DNA of 64,000 nucleotides, taken from Ch67 sp041395845. Lineage in GTDB: Bacteria > Pseudomonadota > Gammaproteobacteria > Pseudomonadales > Ketobacteraceae. The notes beneath the pieces were generated by a model. The model was given only the letters and a program-made list of their open reading frames with translations. It made no database searches and was not told where the DNA came from. The stretch's first letter is position 1. Each line of letters opens with the position of its first letter. A program made the translations under genes and the position numbers. The stretch is from assembly GCA_041395845.1 (NCBI GenBank), contig JAWKZS010000025.1, positions 1 to 64,000 of the forward strand, read 5' to 3'. Positions 16,740 through 25,787 of the stretch are shown in pieces.

Positions 16740-19673
16740 TCAGCGCGGCGCCAATCCCAGCTCGCACACCCGCCCGTTCAGATCCGCCTTGCCGGTTTTT
16801 GCCAGCAGCGTCCGCGCATGATCCAGCCCGGCGGATTCCACCAGAAACTGCTTGATCGCCAGTGCACGCTGGTCCGCCAGGGTTTGCAGATCAGCATCGC
16901 TGATCAGCTGTCGCGCCGCCACATCCTGCAACATCTGCTGATAGATCGGCGCTGTCAGGTTCTGGCCTTTCAGCGCCGGATCAGCGGCTATCAGGGCGGC
17001 TTCGCGATCGTCATCATCGGGCAGCTGCAATGCGGCGTTGAGGTCATCCAGCTCGTCGCGGTTATCGTCGTCATCGAGCAGGGTTGTCAGGTCCAGCGCC
17101 GACGGTGCCAGTTTACGGCGAGCAGCAATGGCATCGCGTACACGCAACACTTGCAGCGCTGCGGCGTCGGCCTCGGCACTGGCATTGCCTTTGATATTCA
17201 CTGCCAGTTGCGGACGCTGCTTCAGCGCTTCCACCAGCTGTGCAAGCTTGCCCTGCTCTTGTGCGTCGAGTTCACTGGAGCCGGCGGCAAATTCCACCTT
17301 GCCCAGATCCTCGGACCCACCCACCAGCGATCCCAGCAGCTGGAATGGCGACGTCGCCGCTTTCACAATCACATTCATCAATGCCTTCAATACGATGCCG
17401 GACACACTGAAACCCGGATCATCCAGATCGCCGCTGACGCCCACGTCCAGATCGATCACACCACTGCTGTCCCGCAGCAATGCCAGGCCCAGCCCGATGG
17501 GTGCATCCACGGCCTGCTCACTCGCCACGGCATCCCCCAGATAGAGCTGGTTGGCGACAATGTTGTTGCTGCCTTTCAGACGGCGTTGCTGCAGGGCGTA
17601 ATCCAGCTCCAGCGCCAGGGTTCCGCTCTTCAGCTGATAGCCGATGTAGGTGCCGGTGTAGGGGGACAGACGCGACATTTCCAGCCCCTGCAGCTGACTG
17701 GTGAACGCAAATCCCGGCTGCTGATCGAGTGGTGCCAGCGTGCCTTTGGCGGTGAAAGGTGCATACTTGTCGATCTTGGATGCCAGTGAAAACTGCGCTG
17801 GCTGTGTACCGGCGGAGGTCAGATCACTGAGCTGGAATTGCAGATTGTTGAGGGCGGTGCGGAACGCCGGTTCGACACTGTTATCACGGAAACGGGTGGT
17901 GCCATCCTTGATGACCACACGGGCGATGCGCACGTCGAATGGGGCATCCGTATGTTGTTCAGCGCCTGCTGTTTCCGTTGCTGCCGGTTGCGGCGCCGGT
18001 TTCATCAACGTTGCCAGATTCATCTGTTTGTCGGCAGCGATTTCCGCGGCAAATTCCGGCTGGTTCAACTGTATCTGCGCGATCTGCAACTGGCGCTGCG
18101 CCAGATCCAGCTGCAACTGTTCTATATCCAGCGCCTGCCACTGCATGACACTTTTCCCGCTACGACTGTCGCTGCCCTGCAGATCCTGCACCGTCAGATT
18201 CAGCGCCAGTTGCAGTGGCAGCGGATCGGCACTGTGCATTTTCACCGTGCCATCCACATTCAGGGTACCTTTCTGCAACTGCAGCCAGCTTTGTGCCTGC
18301 ACATAGGGATTGAACGGCTGCAGCGGTAACTGCTGCAACTGATAACGCAGATCCAGCGCGAAAGGCAGCAGCGTGAGCTCGCCATCCACCTGCAACGTAC
18401 CACTGTCATTCAGCGTGGCGCTCAGGGTCAGCGGCACTGCGGCACCTTCCACCAGACTGATATTGTTCAGCCGCAGCGCCAGCGCATTCAGACGCTGGGT
18501 CGCGTTCAGATTGTTACTGAAGTCGGTGAACGTCACTGCACTGTTGTCGACACGGAATTCACCCAGGGCAAAGGCCCATGGCGTTGTTGCGGACGCATCA
18601 GCGGCTGGTTGCGCTGCCGGCTGGTCCGGTTGCAGTAATGGCGCGATGCGCAACTCACCCTGGTCCTTCAGCCACTGATGGGTTTGCAGGCCATCGAGCG
18701 CAATGGCATTCACGGCGACGTTCTGTTCCAGCAAATTGATACTGATGCCATCCACTGCAAGCTTTTCCAGCCGCAGCAGTGCGGGTTTGGCTTGTGCGTC
18801 ATCGATCGCCAGTTGATCGAGCACAAGGCTGCCCTGCCGTACCAGCACCTGCAGCGTCTGCTGCTGTTCAATGTCCACCTCGGCCTGCAGACTCAGCGTA
18901 CCGTTGTTCAGTTTGACCGGCACCACATTGGCAATGAAATCCGCAAAGGTTGGCAGTTGAATACCATCGAGCTTCACCTGACTGTTCACCAGCAGCGGAT
19001 CGGCGCGGTATTCACCGCTCAACTGCAGGCTGCCGCCACCGGGCATCTGCGCCTGCAGACTGAACGGATTGAGTTTGTCATCGCCCGTGGCCAGATACAG
19101 ATCGTGCACGCCGATGGTGATCTGATCGAGCACGGAATTGGCAGGCACCGCACCGCTGACGTCATCAAATTCAAACCGTCCGTTGTTGATCTGGATGCGG
19201 TCCACCCGCAGGGCAAAGGCAGTTTTTTCCTCGGGTGTTTCTTCCACGGTTTTTTCTTCTGCCGGGAAGCGCGCCAGAATACTGCTGAAATTGAAATCCT
19301 GCGGCCGGCGCTCGATATTGATGCCCGGCGCATCCAGCTCCACGGCGGACAGACGCAACTGCCAGCCGAACAGGGAACCCCACAGATCCAGATTCACATA
19401 CAGGCGCTGCCAAGCCAGCAGCGGCTGCTCGGGCCGGTCGGCAACGGCGAACTGTTCGACCTCAAGCGCCAGCGCGAATGGATTGAACGCGATGCGCTGC
19501 ACCTGGATATCACGGTCGATCAGCTGGGCCACATCCGTTTGCACCACCTGCTGGAGTTTGCCGGGCAGATACAGGTAGCTGAGGGCGACATACAGCAGAT
19601 AGAGCAGCACCAGTGCCGCCAGCAGCCACTGATGCCAACGCAGATTCGCAAGGGTTTGTTTGAGGGGAGCCAC
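16740..19673 (-). CDS. DUF748 / AsmA-like envelope protein
   Basis: Large 977-residue protein with one N-terminal membrane anchor (about 16-34) and a long repetitive beta-rich periplasmic body. Recurrent segments of the type VDRIQINNGRFEFDD and VRIARVVIKDGTTRFRDNS are the DUF748/AsmA pattern. The C-terminus (about 800-977) has an OmpA-like stretch with AGSSELDAQEQGKLAQLVEA and is rich in acidic residues. Proteins of this superfamily are thought to bridge inner and outer membrane in lipid transport. The start is GTG at 19673 with AGGA unusually close; no other in-frame start fits. Alone on its strand between non-coding segments. Confidence 0.75.
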   Translation of the reverse strand: MAPLKQTLANLRWHQWLLAALVLLYLLYVALSYLYLPGKLQQVVQTDVAQLIDRDIQVQRIAFNPFALALEVEQFAVADRPEQPLLAWQRLYVNLDLWGSLFGWQLRLSAVELDAPGINIERRPQDFNFSSILARFPAEEKTVEETPEEKTAFALRVDRIQINNGRFEFDDVSGAVPANSVLDQITIGVHDLYLATGDDKLNPFSLQAQMPGGGSLQLSGEYRADPLLVNSQVKLDGIQLPTFADFIANVVPVKLNNGTLSLQAEVDIEQQQTLQVLVRQGSLVLDQLAIDDAQAKPALLRLEKLAVDGISINLLEQNVAVNAIALDGLQTHQWLKDQGELRIAPLLQPDQPAAQPAADASATTPWAFALGEFRVDNSAVTFTDFSNNLNATQRLNALALRLNNISLVEGAAVPLTLSATLNDSGTLQVDGELTLLPFALDLRYQLQQLPLQPFNPYVQAQSWLQLQKGTLNVDGTVKMHSADPLPLQLALNLTVQDLQGSDSRSGKSVMQWQALDIEQLQLDLAQRQLQIAQIQLNQPEFAAEIAADKQMNLATLMKPAPQPAATETAGAEQHTDAPFDVRIARVVIKDGTTRFRDNSVEPAFRTALNNLQFQLSDLTSAGTQPAQFSLASKIDKYAPFTAKGTLAPLDQQPGFAFTSQLQGLEMSRLSPYTGTYIGYQLKSGTLALELDYALQQRRLKGSNNIVANQLYLGDAVASEQAVDAPIGLGLALLRDSSGVIDLDVGVSGDLDDPGFSVSGIVLKALMNVIVKAATSPFQLLGSLVGGSEDLGKVEFAAGSSELDAQEQGKLAQLVEALKQRPQLAVNIKGNASAEADAAALQVLRVRDAIAARRKLAPSALDLTTLLDDDDNRDELDDLNAALQLPDDDDREAALIAADPALKGQNLTAPIYQQMLQDVAARQLISDADLQTLADQRALAIKQFLVESAGLDHARTLLAKTGKADLNGRVCELGLAPR

Positions 19674-19770
19674 GATCCTGTCCTGTGAGTTTCGTTCAGT
19701 CCCACATTATAACGATTGAGGCGCGGGAGGACAGGAAGAATGGGCTTTGGTTGGGGGCAGGACAAAGGCA

Positions 19771-19915
19771 GCGGGCAGAGCCCCGCAGACAGGTAGCGGT
19801 TGCGGGACCATCTGCGGCCATGGATGGCCGCTGTTGAGCGTCACAGGGATGTGCTTGAAGCGTGTCCCGCGGCCGCTACCTGTCTGCGGGGCGTCACGGC
19901 AAGGTGATAGCCCGC
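19771..19915. repeat. Structured inverted-repeat element with internal hairpin
   Basis: A perfect 20-base inverted repeat pairs 19780-19799 (GCCCCGCAGACAGGTAGCGG) with 19873-19892. After a two-base mismatch it continues for seven more pairs (GCGGGAC, to 19808 and from 19864). An outer six-base pair GCGGGC/GCCCGC (19771-19776 and 19910-19915) and a central hairpin GCGGCCAT-GG-ATGGCCGC (19814-19831) complete a cruciform-like structure of about 145 bases. It fills most of the gap between the OmpW-like and DUF748 genes. It has no T-tract, so it is not a standard terminator. It may be a mobile palindromic repeat or a structured RNA. Confidence 0.75.
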
Positions 19916-19916
19916 A

Positions 19917-20786
19917 TCAAAAATTAAACCCGATCCCAATATGGTAAACCCAGGGATCCACCGTGACGTCCATTTCCGCATTGCCAACGCGGGCAATTTC
20001 ATAAGTCGGCAGGCCCGGGGTTTCCACCCAGATATCCTTCACCGTGGCAGTGGCTTCGAGTCCGCCAACGAATTTCACATCGGCATTCACCCACCAATCT
20101 TTCCACACCCGCATCTCGACACCGGCCTGCACCGCGTATCCCACCACCGGATCGATTTCCAGTTCCGGCTCACTCACTGCAGTCAGAATCGGGTTGGTGA
20201 CCTCGGCATCAAAAGTGAACATCATCGCGATACCGGCACCCACATACGGGCGGATCGGCTGACCGGGCAGAAAGCGATACACCAGCGTCACCACCGGTGG
20301 TAGCGCCTTGGCTTCGCCGAATTCTTCACCCAGTGCAGGGACGCCGGTGGGCGTCTGATCCAGTGCGATGGGCGCGATGGATTCTGTTTTCAATGTCCCG
20401 GTGGTGGTGAATTCCACATCCAGCGGCAGCGCCAGAATGGTTTCCACCGACCAGTTGCCATCACCCCACGGCAACTGATAGCCGACGATCACCGAGGGAA
20501 AATCCACCTGACCAACATCCGCACCCGAACCGGCGATGGGGCCGTTGCTGATGGCCAGTTCGGCAGTGCCCGACACATCACTCAGCCGCACTTCGCTGCT
20601 CGATGCATCCGGCACCAGCGAGGTATAACCGGCGCGAAAATAAAAGGGTTTGGCGCCGGCTTCCAGCCCCAGCCAGTCGGTTTTCACCGTGCTCCAGAAA
20701 CCGGAATCCGTTGCCGTCTGTTCTGCCTGCGCGGCCAGGCTCATGCCGATACCAAACATTGCCGCGATGATGGAATGCAATCTCAT
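19917..20786 (-). CDS. OmpW-like outer-membrane beta-barrel protein
   Basis: A 289-residue protein with a signal peptide (MRLHSIIAAMFGIGMSLAAQA) and alternating beta strands ending in Phe (HIGIGFNF), typical of outer-membrane barrels. PPVVTLVYRF and IRPYVGAGI match the OmpW/porin-like pattern. It is somewhat longer than classical OmpW. I chose the ATG at 20786, six bases after GAGGTG; a GTG three codons upstream is less likely. The gene starts 10 bases after the stop of the Ig-like lipoprotein gene, so the two are probably co-transcribed. Likely a small hydrophobic-solute channel or a structural partner of that lipoprotein. Confidence 0.65.
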   Translation of the reverse strand: MRLHSIIAAMFGIGMSLAAQAEQTATDSGFWSTVKTDWLGLEAGAKPFYFRAGYTSLVPDASSSEVRLSDVSGTAELAISNGPIAGSGADVGQVDFPSVIVGYQLPWGDGNWSVETILALPLDVEFTTTGTLKTESIAPIALDQTPTGVPALGEEFGEAKALPPVVTLVYRFLPGQPIRPYVGAGIAMMFTFDAEVTNPILTAVSEPELEIDPVVGYAVQAGVEMRVWKDWWVNADVKFVGGLEATATVKDIWVETPGLPTYEIARVGNAEMDVTVDPWVYHIGIGFNF

Positions 20787-20796
20787 GGGTTTCACC

Positions 20797-23700
20797 TCAA
20801 CGACGGCCTTTCAACGGAGTGCCAATGAGTCGCAGCTTCATGGCATCGGCGGGAATGCGCAGACTGATGGTGCCTGTCTGCAGAGGTGACAGCGGTACTA
20901 CAGCGGTCACGTTGATGACAATGTCGATCGGCTCCACGTTACTCTGCTCAATCACGATGCGGCCATCTTCCTGGAAGGTGACCGGGCCTTTCACAATCGC
21001 GGTCAAAGGCTTGCTCACCAGGTCGTGGGATACCGAACTCAGTGAATCCAGGAACGCGGAATCCGGCCGGATTTCCATGTCGGGCGCATCCATATACAGA
21101 TCAAGCTGACCGATAAACTGCGGCTGATCCTGACCTTCCTCTTCCACGATATAGCCAGTAATCGGGCCGCTGCTTTCGCGCAAACGCAACACGTTCAGGC
21201 CGGTATTGGTATCTTCAATCGCGACGTTGATGGGAATGAACAGCGCCGTCACCCGTGCCGACGATGCCAGCGTGATGGACGTGCCGTACAAAATGCCAGG
21301 ATTGATCTGCACCGGAATCTGCGAATCACCCCGCAAGGTCATATCCCAGATAGCGCCATCCACGGTGAGCGGTTCCGGCTGACCCACCGTCACCGGCAAG
21401 GTACCGTTCAGATAAAGCGTGCCATCACCGACCATGGACGCACTGGTGACAATACCACTCCAGCCGGTGATGCTGACCGCAGCGCTGTTTTCCTCCCGCG
21501 CCGTTTCACCGGCATCGAGCAAGCCATTACCGTTGATATCCGCATAACGTTCCAGCTTCAGCGGCAGGAATACATCATCGTTGGCAGCAACCACGCTGAA
21601 ACGGCTGACGATATTGGCGCCCCCCGCGCTGGATGCCGTGGCACCGTTGAGCGGATCGGTATTGAGCGGACGACCGTTACTGCCGCAGATTTCACTGGCA
21701 CTGTCGCAGGTCGCATTCGCACCGCCCACCAGGGTCAGCCGGTATTGCGCGCCCACGGTCCAGGGTTCTGACGGAATGAAGCGGAAGCCGCGGGTCTCGG
21801 CAATCAGCGAGCCAGACACCACGCTCTGGCAGGTCGTGCCGGTGTCATCCCAGCGCTCCACCCTCACCCGTCCACTATTGCAACTGTTGCCCAGCACCAG
21901 CGTGTTCAGGTTCATCGGCTGATTGAACTGCACTTCCAGATAGCCATCTTCCACCACGGTAAACGGCTGGTAATTGGTGTCACCACTCTGGCCACCGACG
22001 CAATGTCCCGGGCTGGGTTGCGTGGTGCCGGTCAGCGCACAGGCCGCACCCGGCGCAATCGACGTCACCAGCGGTCCCACCGGCGCTGTAGCCAGCGGAT
22101 TTTCCGTACTGAAAGCAATCACGCCATCGCCACCACTGGCATCGCTGACGTCCAGTGCCAGCGCATTGTGATCCTCGCTCAGATCCGTCAGCGCGCCCAG
22201 GGTGATTTCATAATCATGACCGGCACTGAGCGCGTTGTCCGGTTTCAGCAGCACCGTGCTGCCATCGTAGGTCAGCTGGAAGGGCACCAGTGCACTGGCG
22301 GTCACATCGAACAGCTGGATCTGGTCGTTGGCCTCGACACCCGCGTTATCGATGGCTTCACTGAAAATCAGCGACAGACCATCGCGAATCGGAAAATCAT
22401 CGGAACCATCCGCCGGATAGGCACCGGTCAGCCGCGGTGCCTCCGTGTCCCGCGGCCGCGTCAGATTGCGTTCGGAATTGATGCCCAGCACCATGTGCGC
22501 CGGCGCCAGATCCGATCCCAGCAGATCCATGGTCAACGTACGCACCGTTTGAATCTGCAGCTGACCATTCACCGCCTTGGCAATACCGGTGGCCTGCACG
22601 TGGGGAATGGTCTGGTTCAACACGGCATTGCCCTTGGCATCCGTACTGCTGAGCGCCAGATCGAAAATCAGATAGACATACACCGGCGATTTATCGTCAT
22701 CGGGCAAGGTACTGGCACTGCGGAACGGGTTGCGTCCCATGAAACCGGTGACATCGGTGAGGAACGTGGCCTTGATATCGCCGGTCTGCAGATTCGCCGC
22801 CACTTCACCGCCGAGCGCCAGATCGAGTCCGGTGATATTGAGGAAATTGCCCCGGCGGATCACGAACGGAATCAGTCCACCGAAGCGCGACGGATCCGCC
22901 AGCTGGATCTGCAGCGTGCTGTCGAGCAGATTGATATCGTTCACGCCGATCAGCGGCGAGTACAGATCAATGGCATTGAGCGGGCGACCAGTGATGGACG
23001 ACGTCACCGGGAAACCGGACTCGCCAAACGCCACCGTGGTATTGAAATGCTCGGTGATCACACAGTCGCAAGCATTGGCGGCCACCGGCACCAGTTCATA
23101 GGTCGCCCCACCCAGCGCTTCCCCATTGCGATCGCGGATCGCCGACGACAGCCGCAAACGATACGTGGCGCCGGGGGTCAGATCGTCATCCGGATCGAAA
23201 CTCACATGCTGCTTGCGCGCAATCAACGCACCGACCACCGGCTCCTCGGTTTCGGTCACAACCAGCGTGTCGGGATCGACCGCGCGCACCACTTCGACAA
23301 ATTCGAAGCTCGATCCCACCTGCACGGTTTTTTCATCCAGCGGCTCGCTGAATTCCACCCGCACGGTGGAAAAATCCATGAACGGATAGCGGGTTGCCGG
23401 CGGTTGGGCCGGCGGCACCGGCAAGGTCAGATAGGCATCGGGATCTTCGCCGTTGATCGCCGTTACCCGGGGAATCACACCACCCAGTGGATCGATCTGG
23501 CTGGTGGTAAAGGTCAGCAGCGGATCATCCGCCGGCAGATTGGTGCTGCTTTCCCCGATCACCGCGCTGCGCACGAATAGACGGTAACGGGAACCCTGGC
23601 GCAGCTGGTCGGTTTCAAACTGCACCACCTTGCCATTCACCGTGGGCGCAATCGCCACCACATTGTCGTTGGCATCCACCAGGCAGAAATTGCCGGACAC

Positions 23701-23946
23701 ATTGCCGCTGCCATCCACCGAACAGCTGGCCGCCACTGCATTGCTGCTGGCCGCCTTGCTGAAGGTGACATAAAAGCGGGTGCCCAGGGGCACATCGGAC
23801 TGGCCGTTAATGGGATAGGTGAACACCACCCCGTGGGACAGGGTCGGCGGGGAATAACGCTCGCTGGAACTGCCGCCGCAACCGGCCAGCGCCAGCAACG
23901 ACACCACACCCAGGCCAAGGGCCCGGTTTGCAAAGATCCGATTCAT
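20797..23946 (-). CDS. Large lipoprotein with bacterial Ig-like (SbsA/Big_5-type) repeats
   Basis: A 1049-residue predicted lipoprotein with lipobox LALAGC (Cys about residue 22) followed by a Gly/Ser linker. At least three SbsA/Big_5-like Ig modules are visible: YPINGQSDVPLGTRFYVTFS near 45-64, a second around 170-290 with VRVEFSEPLDEKTV, and YPADGSDDFPIRDGLSLIFS near 510. Such modules occur in surface adhesins and structural proteins. I chose the ATG at 23946, preceded by GAGG, over one 81 bases upstream because it starts the signal peptide directly. First gene of a probable two-gene operon with the OmpW-like barrel. Function unknown, cell-surface role inferred. Confidence 0.75.
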   Translation of the reverse strand: MNRIFANRALGLGVVSLLALAGCGGSSSERYSPPTLSHGVVFTYPINGQSDVPLGTRFYVTFSKAASSNAVAASCSVDGSGNVSGNFCLVDANDNVVAIAPTVNGKVVQFETDQLRQGSRYRLFVRSAVIGESSTNLPADDPLLTFTTSQIDPLGGVIPRVTAINGEDPDAYLTLPVPPAQPPATRYPFMDFSTVRVEFSEPLDEKTVQVGSSFEFVEVVRAVDPDTLVVTETEEPVVGALIARKQHVSFDPDDDLTPGATYRLRLSSAIRDRNGEALGGATYELVPVAANACDCVITEHFNTTVAFGESGFPVTSSITGRPLNAIDLYSPLIGVNDINLLDSTLQIQLADPSRFGGLIPFVIRRGNFLNITGLDLALGGEVAANLQTGDIKATFLTDVTGFMGRNPFRSASTLPDDDKSPVYVYLIFDLALSSTDAKGNAVLNQTIPHVQATGIAKAVNGQLQIQTVRTLTMDLLGSDLAPAHMVLGINSERNLTRPRDTEAPRLTGAYPADGSDDFPIRDGLSLIFSEAIDNAGVEANDQIQLFDVTASALVPFQLTYDGSTVLLKPDNALSAGHDYEITLGALTDLSEDHNALALDVSDASGGDGVIAFSTENPLATAPVGPLVTSIAPGAACALTGTTQPSPGHCVGGQSGDTNYQPFTVVEDGYLEVQFNQPMNLNTLVLGNSCNSGRVRVERWDDTGTTCQSVVSGSLIAETRGFRFIPSEPWTVGAQYRLTLVGGANATCDSASEICGSNGRPLNTDPLNGATASSAGGANIVSRFSVVAANDDVFLPLKLERYADINGNGLLDAGETAREENSAAVSITGWSGIVTSASMVGDGTLYLNGTLPVTVGQPEPLTVDGAIWDMTLRGDSQIPVQINPGILYGTSITLASSARVTALFIPINVAIEDTNTGLNVLRLRESSGPITGYIVEEEGQDQPQFIGQLDLYMDAPDMEIRPDSAFLDSLSSVSHDLVSKPLTAIVKGPVTFQEDGRIVIEQSNVEPIDIVINVTAVVPLSPLQTGTISLRIPADAMKLRLIGTPLKGRR

Positions 23947-24045
23947 GACAACCTCGGTACTTGTTGTTATGCGATCCGTTGCCACGGGGCCTTTCAAGGG
24001 CTCCTGTCCTTCCCGTCTGCTATTCACTATGGTTCAGGATTCGCT

Positions 24046-24064
24046 AACTGGCCAGTCAACTGGC
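24046..24064. promoter_or_regulatory. Possible operator between divergent lipoprotein genes
   Basis: AACTGGC occurs twice in direct orientation (24046-24052 and 24058-24064), 12 bases apart. The first copy is part of the perfect palindrome ACTGGCCAGT (24047-24056). The site lies between the divergent Ig-like lipoprotein and LpoB-like genes. No regulator is assigned. Confidence 0.25.
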
Positions 24065-24177
24065 TTAATTTTGTCCAGGACGGCGTCGGCCGTTCACCAC
24101 AAACCCTTGAATGCGGTTGGTATTCGGGGGAAACTTGCCGGATCGCAACACCGACAAGAACAACAACGAGGGGACTC

Positions 24178-24774
24178 ATGAACAAAAGGATGCTGACCAG
24201 CCTGGCCCTGTGCGCCGGACTCACCCTGACCGGCTGTACCAACACCATCAAATACGACAGCGCGCCCGTCGCCCCGGCCGTCACCAACGACATCTCGGTG
24301 GAAACCCTGCAGCAATCCACCGGCTCCATGATTGCCGCCATGGTGGAAAACCCCGGCGTGCAGGACGCTACCCGCAGCAAGCGCCCGGTACTGGCCGTGT
24401 TCGGTCTGGTGGATTTCACCGGTGAAGGCGTCGACATTGCCGCCCTCAACAGCGACATCCTCAACGAACTCAACAAGACTGCCCGCTTCCGCTTCGCCGA
24501 CTCCGCCAACCTGAGCGAGGCCAGCCAGCAGCAGAATCCCGACCTGTACACCCTGCTGGAATCCCCCGCTGCTGCCCAGTCGCTGACCGAGGCAGTCAAC
24601 GCCGACTACCTGCTGATTGGTGAAGTGAGTAAAGTCATCCGTACCCAGCCCACCCTGAAGGAAACCTTCTATCGGGTGTCGCTGAAACTGGTGGACCCGC
24701 AGGGCAAAACCTTCGTCTGGGAAGAAAAACGCGAATTCCTCAAGAGCCAGAAGAAGATCGTTTACGGCGTCTGA
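24178..24774 (+). CDS. LpoB-like lipoprotein (penicillin-binding protein activator family)
   Basis: A 198-residue predicted outer-membrane lipoprotein with lipobox LTLTGC (Cys about residue 19). The folded domain with RPVLAVFGLVDFTGEGVDIA and ADYLLIGEVSKV resembles the LpoB family, whose E. coli member activates the glycan synthase PBP1b. Length matches. GAGGGGAC lies just before the ATG. Some members of this family are of unknown role, so direct activity on a PBP is an inference. Confidence 0.75.
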   Translation: MNKRMLTSLALCAGLTLTGCTNTIKYDSAPVAPAVTNDISVETLQQSTGSMIAAMVENPGVQDATRSKRPVLAVFGLVDFTGEGVDIAALNSDILNELNKTARFRFADSANLSEASQQQNPDLYTLLESPAAAQSLTEAVNADYLLIGEVSKVIRTQPTLKETFYRVSLKLVDPQGKTFVWEEKREFLKSQKKIVYGV

Positions 24775-24908
24775 ATCTGCCGCCATTCCCCGTGGACAGC
24801 TGGTACCGGGCCCAACGGCTGCGGTGCCAGTACTCCCATCCCGAATACCAGCAGGGCCAGCGCTGCGGCCAGTTTCATCAAGGTCACCGTGAATTGAATG
24901 CGGGGCAT
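24762..24908 (-). CDS. Possible 48-residue single-span membrane protein
   Basis: A short reading frame preceded by GGAG seven bases before the ATG. The predicted peptide has a basic/polar start, one hydrophobic helix (LMKLAAALALLVFGMGVLAP, about 10-29) and a short polar tail. It lies convergent to the LpoB-like gene and overlaps its last 13 bases. It is the only coding candidate in the 311-base gap before pdsR. The ribosome site and helix support it, but there is no family match, so it could be fortuitous. Confidence 0.4.
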   Translation of the reverse strand: MPRIQFTVTLMKLAAALALLVFGMGVLAPQPLGPVPAVHGEWRQIQTP

Positions 24909-25085
24909 GTTGGCGCTCCAGGTAGTGAAAGTACCCCCATTGCACGCCCGCACCCTGTTCCCGAACCGTACCCATTCTGCCAAAGCGCTGCTCAATTCTG
25001 ATGAATTGTGGCCCGTCACAGCGCGCCGCCCCGACTTGTTATACACTGAGCGCCATCAAGACCTTATGGATTTGCCGATCCTTAT

Positions 25086-25784
25086 ATGGCCAAGCACATT
25101 GCCCTGGTGGAAGACGAAGCCGCCATCCGCGAAAACTACAAGACCTACCTGGAACGTCTGGGTTACCAGATCAGCACCTACGATTCCCGTCCCGGCGCCC
25201 TGCAGGCGTTCAGCGATCTGCTGCCGGACATGGCTGTCATCGACATCGGGCTGCAGGATGAAATCGAAGGCGGCTTCGACCTGTGCCGTGAACTGCGCCA
25301 GCTGTCGCCCCAGCTGCCGATCATCTTTCTGACCGCCCGCGACAGCGAGCTGGATGCCATCTCCGGCCTGCGCCTGGGGGCCGACGACTACCTGACCAAG
25401 GACATCAGCCTGCCCCACCTGGCGGCCCGCATCACAGCCCTGTTCCGGCGCCTGGACAACCTGAGCAAGCCCACCGCGCTCGCCAACAAGGTGGAACGCC
25501 ATGCCCTGCTGCTGGATCTCGACCGCATGCACGCCACCTGGCAGGACCACAATCTGGACCTGACCCTCACCGAATTCTGGATCATCCATGCGCTGGCCAA
25601 GCATCCCGGCCACGTGAAGAACCGCCAGCAGCTGATGGACGCCGCTAATGTGGTGCTGGACGACAACACCATCACCTCGCACATCAAGCGCATCCGCAAG
25701 AAATTCAATCTGATCGACCCGAGCTTCGACGGCATTCAGACCGTCTATGGCATGGGTTACCGCTGGCATATTCCGGACGCCTGA
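25086..25784 (+). CDS. pdsR: Response regulator of the proteobacterial dedicated sortase system (PdsR)
   Basis: An OmpR-type response regulator of 232 residues. The receiver domain (1-120) has D10/E11, phospho-acceptor Asp53 in VIDIG and the signature SELDAISGLRLGADDYLTKD. A winged-helix DNA-binding domain (about 130-230) ends GMGYRWHIPDA. The receiver sequence closely fits the family described as the response regulator of the marine proteobacterial sortase system. The kinase follows four bases later. The cognate sortase and substrate genes, normally near it, are not in this window. Confidence 0.85.
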   Translation: MAKHIALVEDEAAIRENYKTYLERLGYQISTYDSRPGALQAFSDLLPDMAVIDIGLQDEIEGGFDLCRELRQLSPQLPIIFLTARDSELDAISGLRLGADDYLTKDISLPHLAARITALFRRLDNLSKPTALANKVERHALLLDLDRMHATWQDHNLDLTLTEFWIIHALAKHPGHVKNRQQLMDAANVVLDDNTITSHIKRIRKKFNLIDPSFDGIQTVYGMGYRWHIPDA

Positions 25785-25787
25785 TCT

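Noticed and set aside
16818..19688. Several long plus-strand frames
   Set aside because: All are antisense to the DUF748 protein and share its codon periodicity; no ribosome sites.
22003..23580. Open frame of 525 codons on the plus strand
   Set aside because: It lies antisense within the Ig-like lipoprotein gene, has shadow-type composition (many His/Arg/Gln) and no domain or ribosome site.
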